Shown: in pieces, positions 27,741 through 35,931 of the stretch | How the letters are laid out: each line of letters opens with the position of its first letter | How positions within the stretch are numbered: position 1 is the first letter of the stretch | DNA from: Lachnospiraceae bacterium | GTDB taxonomy: Bacteria; Bacillota_A; Clostridia; Lachnospirales; Lachnospiraceae | Length of the DNA stretch: 64,000 nucleotides | Assembly (NCBI GenBank): GCA_028694115.1 | Contig: JAQUUB010000015.1 | Location: forward strand, 11,175-75,174 | Direction: 5' to 3' | Notes under the pieces: model-generated | What the model was told of the DNA's origin: nothing | Seen by the model: only the letters and a program-made list of their open reading frames with translations | The model's database searches: none | Program-made: the position numbers and the translations under genes

Positions 27741-28712
27741 ATGGCAATATTAAAGCTAATGCCCGTCTACAAAGATTATCTTTGGGGGGGCACCAAATTA
27801 AAGACAGATTTTAATAAAAAATTTGATGGGGAACCACTGGCAGAGTCTTGGGAATTATCATGTCATAAAGATGGCGCCAGCATCATTGCAAATGGACAAG
27901 AGGCTGGCAAGACGCTTACCTGTTATCTAGAGGAAAAGGGGAAAGGGATATTAGGGAAAAACTGTGAGCGGTTTGAAGATTTTCCTATCCTTATCAAGCT
28001 TATTGATGCAAGGGATAATCTATCGATTCAAGTTCATCCTGATAATGAATATGCATTAAAACAGGAGGGACAGTTTGGAAAAACAGAAACCTGGTATATC
28101 GTTGATGCCTTAGAAGGTGCTGGTATTTATTATGGTGTCGAGAAAGAGGTTACTAAGGAAGAATTTACTAAGAAAATAGAAGATGATACAGTTCTTGATA
28201 TCCTGCATTTTCAAGAGGTAAAGCAGGGAGAACTGTATTTTATAGAGGCAGGCACTATTCATGCAATTGGAAAAGGAATCGTGATTGCGGAAATTCAGCA
28301 GAATTCGAATGTAACGTATCGCGTTTACGACTTTGGAAGAATGGGCGTAGACGGGAAGGCAAGAGAACTGCATATCGAAAAAGCAAAAGAAGTTGCAAAA
28401 TTGACACCAGTGTCAAAAAAATATGATTTTGGAGATCACCTTGCGGACTGTGATTATTTTACGGTTGATGAAATTCAAATTGAAAAAAATTGGGTAGGAA
28501 ATGCAACAGAGGATTCGTTTCACTCAATATTAATTCTTGAAGGAAATGGAACACTTGAGACAGCAGAGGAATATGTAGAGTTTAAAAAGGGTGATAGCCT
28601 GTTCCTGACTGCAGGAACAGGGAGTTATCATTTGAAAGGCAGCGGAAGGGCATTGCTTACTACCGTGAGAAGTGCGAAAAGTATTTCTAAGAAGCAAAAT
28701 AACCGCTTCTAA
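27741..28712 (+). CDS. manA: Mannose-6-phosphate isomerase, class I
   Basis: The 323-residue cupin-type enzyme opens with LMPVYKDYLWGGTKL and carries the zinc-site motifs SIQVHPDNEYA and EAGTIHAIGKGIVIAEIQQ. It interconverts mannose 6-phosphate and fructose 6-phosphate, the last step that feeds mannose released by the operon (via Man-1-P and a phosphomannomutase not seen here) into glycolysis. The final 13 or so residues (SAKSISKKQNNRF) are encoded by the first hairpin of a repeated intergenic element and look like an added tail, since the preceding LLTTVR is the usual family end. Confidence 0.92.
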   Translation: MAILKLMPVYKDYLWGGTKLKTDFNKKFDGEPLAESWELSCHKDGASIIANGQEAGKTLTCYLEEKGKGILGKNCERFEDFPILIKLIDARDNLSIQVHPDNEYALKQEGQFGKTETWYIVDALEGAGIYYGVEKEVTKEEFTKKIEDDTVLDILHFQEVKQGELYFIEAGTIHAIGKGIVIAEIQQNSNVTYRVYDFGRMGVDGKARELHIEKAKEVAKLTPVSKKYDFGDHLADCDYFTVDEIQIEKNWVGNATEDSFHSILILEGNGTLETAEEYVEFKKGDSLFLTAGTGSYHLKGSGRALLTTVRSAKSISKKQNNRF

Positions 28713-28761
28713 GAAATACTATGTTTCACACAGGAAGAAGTCTCAAGTGACTTCTTCCTAC
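28668..28761 (+). repeat. Bipartite hairpin element, copy B (3' end of manA)
   Basis: GTATTTCTAAGAAGC (28681-28695) is a perfect complement of GCTTCTAAGAAATAC (28705-28719). A second hairpin pairs AGGAAGAAGTC (28732-28742) with GACTTCTTCCT (28749-28759). The order, the leading GTGAGAAGTGCGAAAAGTA word and the AAGAAG...CTTCTT second stem match copy A at 20243-20345. The first stem overlaps manA codons and its stop. It may terminate or stabilise the operon transcript. Confidence 0.65.
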
Positions 28762-28807
28762 TAATAATTTGTAACGATGGCAGTGGATAGGGAAGAGGGG
28801 TAATAAG

Positions 28808-29770
28808 ATGAAACTGGGTATGACCGGAGCAGGCATGATTGTAAAAGAGTTACTTAGCTTTATTACGGATATAAAGGGAATTGACCTGGAAGCAATTTAT
28901 GCCAGAACAAATGAAAATGGAAGACTAGAGCAATTATGTAAAGAATATGGTATCAAACGGTTTTATACGGATTATGATCAGATGCTAACCAATCGTGAAA
29001 TTGATACCATCTATATTGGGATATCCAATCACATGCATTTTGAATTTGCAAAAAAGGCGTTATTAGCTGGAAAACATGTGATATGTGAGAAGCCATTTAC
29101 GGTAACAATGGAGGAGTTTGATGAGCTATGCACTTTAGCAAAAAAACATCATTTATTTCTATTAGAAGCTATATCAAATCAATACATTCCCAATTATCTA
29201 CGGATAAAAGAGGAAATAAAAAGGTTAGGCAATATTCGTATTGTAACTTGTAATTATAGCCAGTATTCCAGTCGTTATGATGCTTTTTTGCAAGGAGATA
29301 TCAAGCCAGCATTTGATATCAATCAAGCAGGTGGTGCACTTCGAGACTTAAATGTGTATAATATTCACTTTGTCGTTGGGTTGTTTGGAGAACCAAAGGC
29401 GGTAAAATATTATCCCAATGTTGTGAGTGGTATCGATGTGTCAGGAATCCTCACAATGGAGTATCCGGATCTCCAATGTGTTTGTATAGGAGCAAAAGAT
29501 TGTAGTGCATCCATACAATCAAATATCCAGGGCGATAAGGGATATTTGTGCATGGCATATCCGACGAATAGCTGTGATGGATTTTCCGTATGTCTTAATC
29601 AAAAAGAACCAGTAGAGATTCAAGAAAATCAAGGGAAGCATCGAATGTTTTATGAGTTTGTAGAATTTGAGAGAATGATTCGAGAGCAGGATCTAGAGGA
29701 AATACAGAGAAAACTAGACCAGAGCAGAGTGGTGATGAAAATTCTTGCAAGTGTTAGTTATCAGTGGTAA
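28808..29770 (+). CDS. Gfo/Idh/MocA family NAD(P)-dependent oxidoreductase
   Basis: The 320-residue protein has an N-terminal Rossmann fold (GMTGAGMIVKELL), the family signature ICEKPFTV near residue 97 with the catalytic Lys, and a C-terminal alpha/beta substrate domain with NVYNIHFVVGLFG. The family oxidises or epimerises sugars, inositols and sugar acids. It follows manA after the hairpin element and ends at a clear terminator, so it is probably the last gene of the mannan operon. The substrate is unknown. Confidence 0.87.
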   Translation: MKLGMTGAGMIVKELLSFITDIKGIDLEAIYARTNENGRLEQLCKEYGIKRFYTDYDQMLTNREIDTIYIGISNHMHFEFAKKALLAGKHVICEKPFTVTMEEFDELCTLAKKHHLFLLEAISNQYIPNYLRIKEEIKRLGNIRIVTCNYSQYSSRYDAFLQGDIKPAFDINQAGGALRDLNVYNIHFVVGLFGEPKAVKYYPNVVSGIDVSGILTMEYPDLQCVCIGAKDCSASIQSNIQGDKGYLCMAYPTNSCDGFSVCLNQKEPVEIQENQGKHRMFYEFVEFERMIREQDLEEIQRKLDQSRVVMKILASVSYQW

Positions 29771-29776
29771 AACATA

Positions 29777-29815
29777 AAATCTTAGAAGGCAGATAAACTT
29801 TCTAAGATTTTTTTG
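29777..29815 (+). terminator. Rho-independent terminator ending the mannan operon
   Basis: AAATCTTAGAA (29777-29787) pairs with TTCTAAGATTT (29800-29810), followed by TTTT. Stem of 11 bp. Confidence 0.85.
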
Positions 29816-29865
29816 TTGACAACTGTGCATACTGTATATATACTGTACATATATAATATATACAG
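29816..29865 (+). promoter_or_regulatory. Promoter and YtrA-type operator of the GntR/ABC operon
   Basis: TTGACA (29816-29821), 17-base spacer and TATACT (29839-29844). A long inverted repeat, CTGTATATA (29832-29840) and TATATACAG (29857-29865), covers the -10 box and the start site. This is where a GntR/YtrA repressor would bind to control its own operon. Confidence 0.75.
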
Positions 29866-29887
29866 ATAGAATAATCGAGGTGATGAA

Positions 29888-30259
29888 GTGAAAATTGTAA
29901 TTAGCAACTCTGGAGAAAAACCGATCTATGAGCAGATTGTAGATCAGGTAAAAGGAATGATTCTATCGGGCAGTATCGAGCAAGGCGAGCCGATGCCATC
30001 CATTCGCTTTTTAGCAAAAGAATTAAGAATCAGTGTTATTACAACAAAGAGAGCCTATGAAGAATTAGAAAATGAGGGCTTTATAACTACAGTTCCTGGA
30101 AAAGGGAGCTTTGTGTCTAGTACCAATACAGAATTATTGAAGGAAGAACATTATAGAAAAATCGAAGACTATTTTCAAAAAGCAGTCGATGCATCACGGT
30201 CTATTGGAATGGGAAAAGAAGAATTGATTGAAGTATTAAAGATGTTATTTGACAATTAG
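29888..30259 (+). CDS. GntR family regulator, YtrA subfamily
   Basis: The 123-residue protein has the GntR winged helix (PIYEQIVDQVKGMILSGSIEQ, then MPSIRFLAKELRISVITTKRAYEELENEGFI and the GKGSFVS wing) with only a short helical tail, the hallmark of the YtrA subfamily. It starts at a GTG behind a GAGGTGA site. YtrA-type regulators repress a linked ABC exporter; exactly such genes follow 35 bases downstream. The palindrome over its promoter fits autoregulation. Confidence 0.9.
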   Translation: MKIVISNSGEKPIYEQIVDQVKGMILSGSIEQGEPMPSIRFLAKELRISVITTKRAYEELENEGFITTVPGKGSFVSSTNTELLKEEHYRKIEDYFQKAVDASRSIGMGKEELIEVLKMLFDN

Positions 30260-30293
30260 GAATGCATGTTAAAACATGCGGATAGGAGTAAAA

Positions 30294-31148
30294 ATGAATG
30301 CAATAGAAATTAATGGATTATGCAAAAAGTATACGGATTTTGAATTAGACAATATCTCTTTTCAAGTCCCATCAGGTGCAATTATGGGATTTGTAGGTGA
30401 AAATGGTGCAGGAAAAACGACTACAATTAAAGCAATGTTAAATTTGATAAAAAAAGATTCAGGTAGCATTCAAATATTAGGGATGGATAGCGAGCAGTAT
30501 GAAAAAGAATGGAAAGAACAGACCGGAGTTGTTTTTGATGAGAACTGCTTTCCAGAGGTAATGAATGCAAAAGAAATTGAAAAGCTAATGGAGCAAATAT
30601 ATAAGAAATGGGATTCTCCTCTATATGAAAAATATTTAAAGGATTTTGAAATTGACAGTAAAAAAATAATCCAAAATTATTCTAAGGGAATGAAAATGAA
30701 ATTATCAATTGCTGTTGCGCTGGCACATCATGCGCAATTGCTAATTCTCGATGAAGCAACTAGCGGGCTGGATCCGATTGTAAGAGAGGAGATCCTGGAT
30801 ATCTTTCGTGACTTTATTCAGGATGAAAATCATACCGTCTTTCTTTCTTCCCATATCATTAGCGATTTAGATAAGATTGCTGATTATATTACGTTTATTC
30901 ATAAAGGAAAGCTTATATTTTGTAAGGACAAAGAGGAGCTATTGCAGCAGTATAAAATTTTAAAATGTAGTAAGGAAGAATTAAAATCAATCGAACAATC
31001 GCATATCGTCGCGGTACGTGAAAATAGTTTTGGAGTAGAGGCATTAATTGATAATGGAAGGGATTTTAAAAGTTCTTCTTACGTAGTCGATGAAAGCACT
31101 CTGGAAGACATTATTTTATTAACTGTAAAAGGAAAAAGCGTTGAATAA
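30294..31148 (+). CDS. ABC transporter ATP-binding protein
   Basis: The 284-residue ATPase has Walker A GENGAGKTT (residues 36-44), signature YSKGMKMKL, Walker B LLILDEATSGLD and the switch His in HTVFLSSHI. The C-terminal 80 residues are the regulatory tail typical of BcrA/YtrB-like exporters. The ATG at 30294 follows GGAG; the earlier in-frame ATG at 30276 has no site. It works with the ABC-2 permease encoded next and is controlled by the YtrA-type repressor. The cargo may be a cell-wall-active peptide or lipid intermediate (inferred from the family). Confidence 0.92.
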   Translation: MNAIEINGLCKKYTDFELDNISFQVPSGAIMGFVGENGAGKTTTIKAMLNLIKKDSGSIQILGMDSEQYEKEWKEQTGVVFDENCFPEVMNAKEIEKLMEQIYKKWDSPLYEKYLKDFEIDSKKIIQNYSKGMKMKLSIAVALAHHAQLLILDEATSGLDPIVREEILDIFRDFIQDENHTVFLSSHIISDLDKIADYITFIHKGKLIFCKDKEELLQQYKILKCSKEELKSIEQSHIVAVRENSFGVEALIDNGRDFKSSSYVVDESTLEDIILLTVKGKSVE

Positions 31149-31206
31149 AAATGTATATTCAGCAATTAATAGAGAGCATGATTGCAGCATGCAGATAGGA
31201 AGGAAT

Positions 31207-31833
31207 ATGAAAGGTTTAATTTTAAAGGATTTTTATTGTTTGAAAAAATATATGAAGCAATTAGTTATGATTTTAATTTGTTTAGGTGTTTGGGGGATTA
31301 TGATGAAAAGTTCCACTTATATCCTGTTTATGATTTCTATGTTTGCATCGATGACCGTACTGACAACTATGGCATATGATGAAAAATCACAAGTGAATAA
31401 ATATCTACTAGCAGGACCAACCTCTAGATGGGAAATTGTAATTGGTAAGTTTGCAAGCTGGCTGGTAACAATCACAGCGGCAGTGGCAATCGAGTTATTG
31501 CTTGGATTTTTAATGATGAATTATTACTCTACGCCAGGCAATGATTTATTAATTAGTATATTAGAAACAAATAGTGTTTATATTATTTTATTTTCTATTC
31601 TGATTCCCATCTGTTATAAAATAGGAGTAGAAAGGGCAAGAATTATGATGTTTGTCATTTTTCTGATTCCTACAGCGATTATTATATTCTTTGCTAATTA
31701 TTCAAAAGCGGATCCTGTGATTATAGATGCACTGATTCAGAATATGATGATCCTCCTCCCAATTTCTGCAATTATCATTCTTGCAGCCTCTATCATCATC
31801 TCAATTCAAATAGTTGAGAAAAAAGAATTTTAA
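31207..31833 (+). CDS. ABC-2 type permease component
   Basis: The 208-residue membrane protein has about six hydrophobic helices, starting MKGLILKDFYCLKKYMKQL. The LILKD(F/L)Y start is common in YtrC/D-like ABC-2 permeases of Firmicutes. I placed the start at 31207 after a GGAAGGA site; the reading frame continues upstream to a TTG at 31141 overlapping the ATPase, but that extension looks non-native. It forms the channel for the ATPase encoded upstream. Confidence 0.82.
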   Translation: MKGLILKDFYCLKKYMKQLVMILICLGVWGIMMKSSTYILFMISMFASMTVLTTMAYDEKSQVNKYLLAGPTSRWEIVIGKFASWLVTITAAVAIELLLGFLMMNYYSTPGNDLLISILETNSVYIILFSILIPICYKIGVERARIMMFVIFLIPTAIIIFFANYSKADPVIIDALIQNMMILLPISAIIILAASIIISIQIVEKKEF

Positions 31834-31900
31834 GAGTAGAATAATAATGCTACTATAATAGTGAAAAATAGTATTTCGATAGAAGAGGATGCGCATTGTG

Positions 31901-32434
31901 ATGAAGGTACAACAAGGAAGACCAGAAACAACAGAGGGCAGATTGGAAAAGGAAATCAGAACCTATGATTTTTTGGATCAACTAAATGTTCCATATGAGA
32001 GAATAGATCATGGGCAATTAGAAACGATGGATGACTGTAAAGAAGTGGATGAAGTAATACAAGCAGTAATTTGTAAAAATTTATTTTTATGTAATAGCCA
32101 GAAAACAAAATTTTATCTTCTTATGACAAGGGGAGAAAAGAAATTTAAGACAAAAGAATTATCCGCACAAATTGATAGTGCAAGATTGTCTTTTGCAACA
32201 GCAGAATATATGGAAGAGTATTTAGATATCCTGCCAGGTTCTGTTAGTGTCTTAGGGCTAATGAATGATTTGAAAAACCACGTGCAGCTGCTTATCGATG
32301 AGGACATTTATCACTCCGAATATGTAGGATGTCATCCATGCATTAATACATCCAGCTTGAAAATTAAGATGGAGGATATTCTAAATAAATTCTTGCCAAG
32401 TGTAGGGCATACTCCTATTGTGGTAAAACTTTAG
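31901..32434 (+). CDS. YbaK/ProX-type aminoacyl-tRNA deacylase (PrdX-like)
   Basis: The roughly 177-residue protein fits the YbaK/aaRS-associated family: YDFLDQLNVPYERIDHG, then the conserved Lys in VICKNLFLCNSQKTKFYLL and a C-terminal GCHPCINTSSLKIKMEDIL. The PrdX/ProXp-ala branch removes alanine mis-attached to tRNA-Pro in trans. The start is uncertain: ATGs at 31889 and 31901 are in frame, and GAGG at 31885 suits 31901 (or the GTG at 31898) better. It lies in a run of genes with the GNAT protein downstream. Confidence 0.82.
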   Translation: MKVQQGRPETTEGRLEKEIRTYDFLDQLNVPYERIDHGQLETMDDCKEVDEVIQAVICKNLFLCNSQKTKFYLLMTRGEKKFKTKELSAQIDSARLSFATAEYMEEYLDILPGSVSVLGLMNDLKNHVQLLIDEDIYHSEYVGCHPCINTSSLKIKMEDILNKFLPSVGHTPIVVKL

Positions 32435-32460
32435 AGCTCTATGTGAAAGAAAGGATAGAA

Positions 32461-33216
32461 ATGATTGATTTTAAAAAGCAATTAGTACAGCAGTTATCCA
32501 TAGATTATAATTGTTCCGTGGAGGATATCAACAGTCCCTATCCAATCCTTACAGAAAAAAGATACCATAAAGATAGACGTATTTTCTGGGGAGATGATGG
32601 AATCCTGAAGCTTGTCTGTGTCAACGGAAAAATCGTAGTAAGTGTACAAAAAGAGTTATTGGGATGGTGTGAAAAGAATTTGATGGATATTAGTGCTGCA
32701 TGGATTTTTGATTACCATCATCTAAAACTCATTGATAAGGAAGTTACACGCTTTGAACATAAAATTGAACATTGCCGCCATTACTATCTGCCGTCAAAGG
32801 AAATACTAATTCCAGAATTACGATACAAGGTAAATTGGTATGAAGAGAAGGAACTCTTCCAGTTCAAAGATGATAATCGTTTTAAAAAGGCATTGTCCTT
32901 TTTAAAAGAATCACCAGATATGCTTGCCGTAACAGCAATTGAAAATGGTGAAATAATGGGTATGGCAGGAGCTAGTGCTGATTCAGAAACGATGTGGCAG
33001 ATTGGGATTGATGTAACAGAGTGTGGCAGAGGAAAAGGAATTGGAAGATACCTGACAATGCTACTAAAAAATGAAATTATAAAACGTGGAATCACTCCTT
33101 TTTATGGAACAGCGGAATCTCATATTAAGTCTCAAAAAGTGGCTGTGACATCGGGATTTATCCCAGCATTTGCAGAGCTTTATACAAAAGGTATTAAGAG
33201 AGAGGAAACATTATAA
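32461..33216 (+). CDS. GNAT family N-acetyltransferase with N-terminal extension
   Basis: The 251-residue protein has a GNAT domain in its last 120 residues, with IGIDVTECGRGKGIGRYL as the acetyl-CoA pyrophosphate-binding loop and a preceding VTAIENGEIMGMAG strand. The first 130 residues (WGDDGILKLVCVNGKIVVSV and so on) are a variable half seen in some Clostridial GNAT proteins. Start at 32461 behind AAAGGAT. Its stop overlaps the start of the next small gene by one base (TAATG). The substrate is unknown. Confidence 0.8.
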   Translation: MIDFKKQLVQQLSIDYNCSVEDINSPYPILTEKRYHKDRRIFWGDDGILKLVCVNGKIVVSVQKELLGWCEKNLMDISAAWIFDYHHLKLIDKEVTRFEHKIEHCRHYYLPSKEILIPELRYKVNWYEEKELFQFKDDNRFKKALSFLKESPDMLAVTAIENGEIMGMAGASADSETMWQIGIDVTECGRGKGIGRYLTMLLKNEIIKRGITPFYGTAESHIKSQKVAVTSGFIPAFAELYTKGIKREETL

Positions 33217-33797
33217 TGATAGTGATTATAAGATTGATGGTGATAGCTTTTGCAATGGGTTTCCTAGCACTTGCTGGAGAGACGGCGCAGATAGAAGAGG
33301 ATACCGATGTAAGTCACTATGAACAGTATATGGGAGAGGATGCAGAGGAAGAATATAGTAATAAGTGGGGAATGGATGAAAGTATCTTTCCATCAGAAAT
33401 AACAGATGAAATGGATATAAAAGACTATAAAATGGTTTATTATAACCCTTGGGATGCCCAGTACTTAAGTTATCTTGTTGTAGAATATGATGATGAGGCT
33501 TATCAATCAGAAGTAAGTAGACTAGAGAATTATCCGTCAAAAAAATATTTAGGGTATTATGGAGCGGAAGGGTTTGATGAATCCTATGAATTGTTAGCAA
33601 TGAATGCGCATTCCTATCAAGGGTTTGTATATGCATTAACGGATGGAGAAGATGAGATCATCTATGTAGAAGTTATTTTCTGCAACTATTTCATGGATCT
33701 TGATTATGAAGACTATATAGATACTGATTATCTGCCAATCGGATTCGATGCAACAACAGATAACCCCTATAGAAAGAAAATAATGGGTGAGGATTAA
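33216..33797 (+). CDS. Uncharacterised acidic, probably exported protein
   Basis: I do not recognise this 193-residue protein. It starts with a hydrophobic segment (VIIRLMVIAFAMGFLALAG) that can act as a signal peptide or membrane anchor, followed by a very acidic, tyrosine-rich region (EEDTDVSHYEQY, DLDYEDYIDTDYLPIGFD). Only one Cys is present. The start overlaps the GNAT stop as TAATG, suggesting translational coupling. It ends before the T-box promoter. Confidence 0.6.
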   Translation: MIVIIRLMVIAFAMGFLALAGETAQIEEDTDVSHYEQYMGEDAEEEYSNKWGMDESIFPSEITDEMDIKDYKMVYYNPWDAQYLSYLVVEYDDEAYQSEVSRLENYPSKKYLGYYGAEGFDESYELLAMNAHSYQGFVYALTDGEDEIIYVEVIFCNYFMDLDYEDYIDTDYLPIGFDATTDNPYRKKIMGED

Positions 33798-33811
33798 TTT
33801 TAGTTAAATAA

Positions 33812-33840
33812 TTGACAAAAGCAATGATTAGCTGTATATT
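33812..33840 (+). promoter_or_regulatory. Promoter of the T-box/leuA transcription unit
   Basis: TTGACA (33812-33817), 17-base spacer, TATATT (33835-33840), directly before the T-box leader. Confidence 0.85.
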
Positions 33841-33849
33841 ATTTGAAAA

Positions 33850-34222
33850 GTAAAAACGTTGAAGAGGAATAGTAATTGTACGATAGTTTTCAGAGACTTG
33901 TTGGATGGTGTGAAACAAGAGCTTGAGTATGGTGAACTCGCCTTGGAGTTGCTGGTTGAAATTAGTAGACTTAGTCGGATGCCTACCGTTATAGAGGATA
34001 GATATAATTTTTGTATCGAACATTACACAATGAGTGGTTTGCAGATTGACTTCTGTCTTGTTATGAGGCAGGAGTTTTTTATTTCTCAAAAGTGTGTTGT
34101 TTGTAAAAAAAATTGTATCAATGAGTGCATGTATGACATGAATAAGAGTGGTACCGCGAAATTTCCCCTTCGTCTCTTAAAACCAAAATGAATGGTTTGT
34201 AGAGGAGGGGAATTATTTTTTA
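33850..34222 (+). promoter_or_regulatory. T-box riboswitch (tRNA-Leu, predicted CUC specifier) controlling leuA
   Basis: The T-box sequence GAGTGGTACCGCG is at 34146-34158. Upstream, an AGTA-type stem I start (near 33870), a GAACTC word with CTC at 33937-33939 in the specifier position, and the CCGTTA region of stem III (about 33987) are present. Downstream, a terminator pairs TTTCCCCT...TCTCT (34162-34177) with AGAGGAGGGGAA (34201-34212), ending in six T. Uncharged tRNA-Leu should stabilise the antiterminator and switch leuA on. CUC is a Leu codon, which agrees with the gene. A 110-codon reading frame over this region is not a gene. Confidence 0.92.
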
Positions 34223-34238
34223 TAAAGGAGAACGTGGT

Positions 34239-35756
34239 ATGAGAAAAATTTATGTATTTGACACAACATTAAGAGATGGAGAGCAGGTTCCAGGAGCAAA
34301 ATTAAATTTAGAGGAGAAGCTCTGCATTGCAAAGCAATTAGACAAACTGCATGTTGATTTTATGGAGGTCGGGTTCCCATCCTCTTCCAAGGGAGACTTT
34401 GAATCCGTAAAGGCAATTAGTAGGATAGTAAAAGACAGCACCATCGTGGGCTTAGGAAGAGCAGTAGAAGCAGATATTGACGCAGTTTATGGAAGTATTA
34501 AATATGCGGTGGACCCAATGATCCATATAGTACTGGGTTCTTCGGATGTGCATAGAAATAAAAAGTTTAATAAAAGCTCAGAAGAGATACTCGCAATGGG
34601 AGTTCATGCAGTAAAATATGCCAAAAAATATTTGCCACAGGTACAGTATTCCCTAGAGGATGCAAGCAGAACGGATTTTGAATATATCTGGAAGACCATT
34701 GATGCAGTAGTGAAAGCAGGAGCAACCTGTGTAAATGTACCAGATACCGTAGGTTTTGCCGTACCAGAAAAGTTTGGGGATTTAATCAGTAAAATACATG
34801 ATCGATTAATGAATGTGAATCCAGAGGTTTTGTTAAGTGTTCACTGCCATAATGATACAGGATTAGCCACAGCAAATACATTAGCGGCTGTCAGAAACGG
34901 TGCAAATAAAGTAGAATGTACCATCAATGGAATAGGGGAACGTGCTGGGAATACCTCTTTAGAAGAGGTCGTAATGGGAATAAAAATTCATCCAGATTAT
35001 TATTGTGGATTCACAGATATTAATACGCCCATGATATACGATACTTCACGTCTTGTAAGTCGTACAATGGGACTTGATGTGCAGGTAAACAAAGCACTTG
35101 TTGGAGAAAATGCCTTCGCACATTCATCCGGAATCCATCAGGATGGATTATTAAAATCAAAGGATGTATATGAAATCATTACACCAGAAGAAATTGGTGC
35201 CCCACCTATGGATATCGTATTAACCGCCCGGTCGGGAAAACATGCATTTTCTTATGTTGCAGATAAGCTTGGATTTATCATACCAAAAGAGAAGTCGGAA
35301 GAAGTTCATCGGGAATTTCTGAAGCTTGCGGATGAAAAGAAAGAAGTCTACGATAATGATGTGATCGATTTATTAGCAAAACAAGAAGAAATCACAAATA
35401 GCAAGGAAAAAAATCTATGGAGACTGAAGGATTTTCAAATGAATGTCAATACGGTGTTACCTTCTGCCTCCGTATTAATGCAATATGGTGATCAGGAAAT
35501 CAGCTGTTCCGATTGTGGCAAAGGAGCAATTGATGCACTCTATTCTGTTATCATCAAGGCAGTTGAAATGGATATTCATTTAGTAGATTACCGTATTCAG
35601 AGCCTAGGAAAAGACAAAGAAAGTCTTGGAAAAGTCGTCGTCCAAATCGAGTATGAGAATCGTTTTTTTTATGGAAAAGCAATTGAAAAGGATGTTATGA
35701 AAGCAAGTGCACTTGCTTTGATTAATAGTATAAATAAAATTCAGATGGAAGAATGA
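34239..35756 (+). CDS. leuA: 2-isopropylmalate synthase
   Basis: The 505-residue protein has the DRE-TIM barrel start FDTTLRDGEQVPGA, the metal-binding HCHNDTGLATAN, CTINGIGERAGN, and the subdomain GIHQDGLLKS. The C-terminal regulatory domain (about 390-505) includes the conserved VDYRIQSLGKDKESLGKVVVQ. It condenses 2-ketoisovalerate and acetyl-CoA, the first committed step of leucine synthesis, and is normally feedback-inhibited by leucine through that C-terminal domain. Its expression is controlled by the upstream T-box. No other leu genes follow; the next gene is unrelated. Confidence 0.95.
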   Translation: MRKIYVFDTTLRDGEQVPGAKLNLEEKLCIAKQLDKLHVDFMEVGFPSSSKGDFESVKAISRIVKDSTIVGLGRAVEADIDAVYGSIKYAVDPMIHIVLGSSDVHRNKKFNKSSEEILAMGVHAVKYAKKYLPQVQYSLEDASRTDFEYIWKTIDAVVKAGATCVNVPDTVGFAVPEKFGDLISKIHDRLMNVNPEVLLSVHCHNDTGLATANTLAAVRNGANKVECTINGIGERAGNTSLEEVVMGIKIHPDYYCGFTDINTPMIYDTSRLVSRTMGLDVQVNKALVGENAFAHSSGIHQDGLLKSKDVYEIITPEEIGAPPMDIVLTARSGKHAFSYVADKLGFIIPKEKSEEVHREFLKLADEKKEVYDNDVIDLLAKQEEITNSKEKNLWRLKDFQMNVNTVLPSASVLMQYGDQEISCSDCGKGAIDALYSVIIKAVEMDIHLVDYRIQSLGKDKESLGKVVVQIEYENRFFYGKAIEKDVMKASALALINSINKIQMEE

Positions 35757-35760
35757 GAAT

Positions 35761-35808
35761 ATAAGATGTCCGAAGAGTGCTTGCACTTGTGAGGGCATCT
35801 TATTTGTT
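35761..35808 (+). terminator. Terminator after leuA
   Basis: ATAAGATGTCC (35761-35771) pairs with GGGCATCTTAT (35793-35803), with an inner AGTGC/GCACT stem, followed by TTGTT. Confidence 0.7.
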
Positions 35809-35931
35809 AATATTTTTAGATCTTATTTTATTATGTTGAAAAAGGTAAAAAGAGATTGTAAATATGTGGAATTGACGTTAAAATTACATTAGTGGCCTAG
35901 ATTTTGTGCAATGAAAGGAAGTTGGTTATAG

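Noticed and set aside
33859..34191. A 110-codon reading frame upstream of leuA
   Set aside because: It lies wholly in the T-box leader, including the T-box sequence and terminator; it has no ribosome binding site and its Cys-rich end comes from the conserved RNA.
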